Origin: Cryobacterium lactosi
GTDB lineage: Bacteria > Actinomycetota > Actinomycetes > Actinomycetales > Microbacteriaceae
Reading direction: 5' to 3'
Assembly: GCF_004403945.1 (NCBI RefSeq)
Contig: NZ_SOHM01000042.1
Coordinates: 23,984 to 87,983, forward strand
DNA length: 64,000 bases
The notes under the pieces are model-generated. The model was not told the origin of the DNA, searched no databases, and was given only the letters and a program-made list of their open reading frames with translations. Shown in pieces: positions 61,954-64,000 of this stretch (position 1 is its first letter; every line of letters starts with the position of its first letter). A program made the translations under genes and the position numbers.

Positions 61954-62241
61954 GTGCTTCCATCAAAGACTGCAGCAAGTTTCGCTGCGCTGATTCTGCT
62001 CGTATCCCTTACCGCCTGCGCCGGTGCAGGTGAGACGTATAGCGCCTCGACCAGTACCGGCTCATCCGCCGGTCTCGGCGTTGATGCCGACGCGATGCTC
62101 GCGAAATACGACATCAAGGCACCGGACTCCGCGACCGACCTCATCGAGCAGCTCCAGGCGCAGCCACTCGCAGACCGCCCGGACGGTTTGATGGCCTCCG
62201 TGCGAGTCAACGAACTCCTCCTTGTCAGCGGAGACGACCAA
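61954..62241 (+). pseudogene. CueP-like lipoprotein gene, 3' truncated
   Basis: From GTG 61954, SKTAASFAALILLVSLTACA is a lipoprotein signal. ADAMLAKYDIKAPDSATDLI, then ADRPDGLMASVRVNELLLVS matches the start of CueP-type periplasmic copper-binding proteins of actinobacteria. After about residue 96 (SGDDQ) the match ends. The frame runs on to a stop at 62316 through DNA that belongs to the opposite-strand CsbD remnant. The cysteine-rich copper-binding half is therefore missing. Confidence 0.65.
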
Positions 62242-62264
62242 GCCGGCCCTGAAGCGCTCCGGAT

Positions 62265-62434
62265 TTACTTCAGGGCGTCTTTGACGTTCTTACCGGCCTG
62301 CTTGAGACTGCCTTAGCGTGATCGGCTTTGCCCTCTGCTTCGAGCTCGGGATTGTCGGATACCTTCCCAACAGCTTCCTTGCCTGTGCCCGCGACTTTCT
62401 CGGTCGCGTTCTTGATTTTGTCCGTACCACTCAT
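62265..62434 (-). pseudogene. CsbD-family stress protein gene with a frameshift
   Basis: ATG 62434 with AAAGGA upstream starts SGTDKIKNATEKVAGTGKEA, then VGKVSDNPELEAEGKADHAK, the CsbD pattern. One base is missing at about 62306-62312; in the next frame LKQAGKNVKDALK and TAA complete a 56-residue protein of normal size. CsbD proteins are general-stress proteins of unknown mechanism. The gene is too short for many automatic calls. Confidence 0.8.
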
Positions 62435-62520
62435 GGTCGGTTTCCTTTCAGTTCAATCGAGCATTCAAATGAGCGTCTTCGGCCCTACTCTTTCTGATTG
62501 GGAACGCCAGTTGTCGCAGG

Positions 62521-62931
62521 TTAGGGTGCGAGACCGAGTTGTTCGAGCATGCCCTGCTGGTCGCTGCTACCCCACCGCTCGACAAGTTTCCCGTTCTCGA
62601 ACCGGCTGATTTGCATGCCACGAACGGACATCGTTTTCCCGCTAGCGGAGTGGCCCATCAGGGGGCCTTGGTGGGTGCCGGTGAGGGTATACGCGAATGC
62701 GACGTCGGTGTCGTTTGCGACTAGGCGCTCGACTTCGAGGTGCAGGTCTGGAAAAGCGGCAATCATCTCGCCGAAGAACGCTTTATAGCCGGCGGGGCCT
62801 GGGCCTTGACCGGGGGCAGGGTCATTATCGACTGCGTCTTCGGCCACGAGGTCATCGAGAAGGTCAAGTTTTCCGCGGTTCACGGCGTCACCGAACTTCT
62901 GTTGGGCGGCGATATTTACTTCTTGACTCAT
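62521..62931 (-). CDS. SnoaL-like ester cyclase family protein
   Basis: 136 residues with the NTF2-like SnoaL fold: NIAAQQKFGDAVNRGKLDLL, then PGPAGYKAFFGEMIAAFPDL near residue 45, AFAYTLTGTHQGPLMGHSAS near 78 and ISRFENGKLVERWGSSD near 108. The family includes polyketide cyclases and many single-domain stress-linked proteins of unknown substrate. It lies between the CsbD remnant and the sigma-factor gene on the same strand. Confidence 0.85.
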   Translation of the reverse strand: MSQEVNIAAQQKFGDAVNRGKLDLLDDLVAEDAVDNDPAPGQGPGPAGYKAFFGEMIAAFPDLHLEVERLVANDTDVAFAYTLTGTHQGPLMGHSASGKTMSVRGMQISRFENGKLVERWGSSDQQGMLEQLGLAP

Positions 62932-62995
62932 GTGTTTGCTCTCTTCTTAGGAGTGACCGTGGATGGATTTGTGTGTGAATGTTAGCTCGCAGCGG

Positions 62996-63664
62996 CTAGC
63001 GCCAGTACGCCATCTCGTGAGCAACGGTGTGACGAGATCGAGCGAGTAGTCCGCGCACTGTTGATACTGGAACCCCGAGTTTGCCCGCGATCACCGCGTA
63101 ACTGAAGCCCGAGCACCCACGCATCAGCCATGCGCGCCGCTGATTGGCCGGCAGACTAGCCAGCACCTTTGACAGCGCATCGCGTTGCAAGATTGATTCC
63201 ACAAACTGAAAAGGCCCGATACGGAGGGTCTCGGGTGTGTTGTCATCAAGCGGGAAAGTAGACGAAGGGCGCATTCGCAGCCGATCCATGCTCTTGTTCC
63301 GCACAACCCGCATCAACCAGGACTTCAAACAATTGCCGTCATTCAATGTCGATAGCTTTTGCCAAGCGGTAATACACGACTCCTGCACGACGTCGTCGGC
63401 TTCAGCACTGGAGCCGAGTATCCGCAGAGCGCAACACCGCATCAGAGGTCGATGCCGGCGCACCAGGATCGCAAAGGCAGTTTCGTTTCCCGCGACAGCG
63501 TAGTTGACAAGAACAACATCAGTGTTGCTCTTAAATTGCAGCGTGCCAACGTCGTGGAATGACACCACGTCCTCGCCGGCCAGGGCGCGCGTGGCAGAGT
63601 GCGGCCGTGCTGGGCGGCGATCCAAACTATTCATCGGATCCCGCACAGCAGCGATCGCGGTCAT
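62996..63664 (-). CDS. ECF-type RNA polymerase sigma factor
   Basis: 222 residues. Region 2 is AFAILVRRHRPLMRCCALRI, then ADDVVQESCITAWQKLSTL and CLKSWLMRVVRNKSMDRLRM. Region 4 is VLASLPANQRRAWLMRGCSG, then FSYAVIAGKLGVPVSTVRGL. ATG 63664 overlaps the stop of the upstream small gene; a second in-frame ATG at 63631 is possible. No anti-sigma gene follows downstream. The product probably controls a small stress regulon, perhaps including the nearby minus-strand genes. Confidence 0.88.
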   Translation of the reverse strand: MTAIAAVRDPMNSLDRRPARPHSATRALAGEDVVSFHDVGTLQFKSNTDVVLVNYAVAGNETAFAILVRRHRPLMRCCALRILGSSAEADDVVQESCITAWQKLSTLNDGNCLKSWLMRVVRNKSMDRLRMRPSSTFPLDDNTPETLRIGPFQFVESILQRDALSKVLASLPANQRRAWLMRGCSGFSYAVIAGKLGVPVSTVRGLLARSRHTVAHEMAYWR

Positions 63665-63987
63665 GCGCTCACCAGCCTGGTGGATCCGGACTCTGCCCGT
63701 GGCGGCAAATGCGTGACCACACCGCGAAGCGCTGAGAAGGTGCTCCAGCGAATACCGCCGCCGATTTCCATCACTTCGAAACTCTCGTTTCGTTGCTCCA
63801 CACAGCCGAGGAGTCCCTCAAATTTGCCTATTCGAGGCTCGCTACGTACCAACCAGGCGTAAGTCGAAACCTGTGTGATTGACATGCAGTGACTGCAGCA
63901 GTTGTTCGCCGCGTCTTGGGTTGGGTCGGCAGAAGTCGTGCTTCTGGATGCGTCCTCGATGCCTGGGTGAAGCCGACTATCAAGCAT
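63661..63987 (-). CDS. Small unknown protein coupled to the sigma factor
   Basis: 108 residues from ATG 63987, with GAGGAG seven bases upstream at the edge of the window. Its stop overlaps the sigma-factor start (ATGA). A CCSHC cluster lies near residue 30, and the second half YAWLVRSEPRIGKFEGLLGC, then FEVMEIGGGIRWSTFSALRG reads as a folded domain. No family was recognised. Place and coupling suggest a regulator or cofactor of the sigma factor. An internal ATG at 63885 could give a shorter form. Confidence 0.6.
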   Translation of the reverse strand: MLDSRLHPGIEDASRSTTSADPTQDAANNCCSHCMSITQVSTYAWLVRSEPRIGKFEGLLGCVEQRNESFEVMEIGGGIRWSTFSALRGVVTHLPPRAESGSTRLVSA

Positions 63988-64000
63988 TTATGCTCCTCGG

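Overview
The window is high-GC DNA with actinobacterial gene content and style: many ATGA stop/start overlaps, frequent GTG starts, and DUF4913, DUF3560, SCO6880-type and DUF4232 families. A Microbacteriaceae-like actinobacterium is my best guess; the sequence alone does not fix the genus. No rRNA, tRNA or CRISPR array was seen. A relaxase, a complete-looking type IV secretion operon, a primase-type replication protein and a ParA/ribbon-helix-helix partition pair point to a large conjugative plasmid or a plasmid-derived integrated element, with accessory DNA on both sides.

Region 1 (1-10168) is a catabolic island for a sugar acid. A minus-strand operon (dehydratase, FAD/Fe-S lactate-type dehydrogenase, SDR, HpcH/HpaI aldolase) and a plus-strand operon (IclR regulator, SMP-30 lactonase, FAH-family hydrolase, zinc alcohol dehydrogenase) diverge from a 48-bp intergenic region. 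Together they fit a non-phosphorylative route: sugar to lactone to acid to 2-keto-3-deoxy acid to pyruvate plus lactate or an aldehyde. The plus operon ends in an ORF of 27 codons with a strong ribosome binding site, probably cut at the junction with the mobile region.

Region 2 (10.2-26.4 kb) mixes defence, mobility and wreckage. It holds an XRE-ImmA regulator/peptidase with an unknown partner, a nuclease-like protein, a MobF relaxase, an XRE/nucleotidyltransferase pair with twin operators, and an AbiEi/AbiEii toxin-antitoxin pair. A serine resolvase gene there is broken by a frameshift and by a 307-bp IS relic (5-bp duplication GCCGG). Its res region is split by a 1.9-kb Tn402/Tn5053-like relic (5-bp duplication AATTG) that carries an alpha/beta hydrolase.

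Region 3 (26.7-37 kb) is one minus-strand type IV secretion operon, from a ParA-like ATPase through small membrane proteins, VirB6-like, SCO6880-like, VirB4-like, cell-wall hydrolase and coupling protein to a DUF4913 protein. Region 4 (37-49.4 kb) is the plasmid backbone: small regulators, an archaeo-eukaryotic-primase Rep, and three cassettes that each carry the same ~180-bp structured leader with compensatory base changes and end in paired hairpins. It closes with a partition locus preceded by a 9-bp periodic array and a KfrA-like coiled-coil protein.

Region 5 (49.4-58.4 kb) holds a three-gene Mu-type transposon whose second gene has a stop codon and whose third has a frameshift. It is followed by an AbiTii gene, a degenerate copy of the transposon left end, and a single-chain restriction-modification enzyme. 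Region 6 (58.6-64 kb) is a partly decayed metal/stress segment: VIT1-like transporter, truncated CDF, DUF305 and DUF6153 proteins, truncated CueP-like gene, frameshifted CsbD, ester cyclase, and an ECF-type sigma factor coupled to a small unknown gene.

The most unusual signals are the thrice-repeated structured leader, the 9-bp array before parA, and the nested insertions in the resolvase/res locus.
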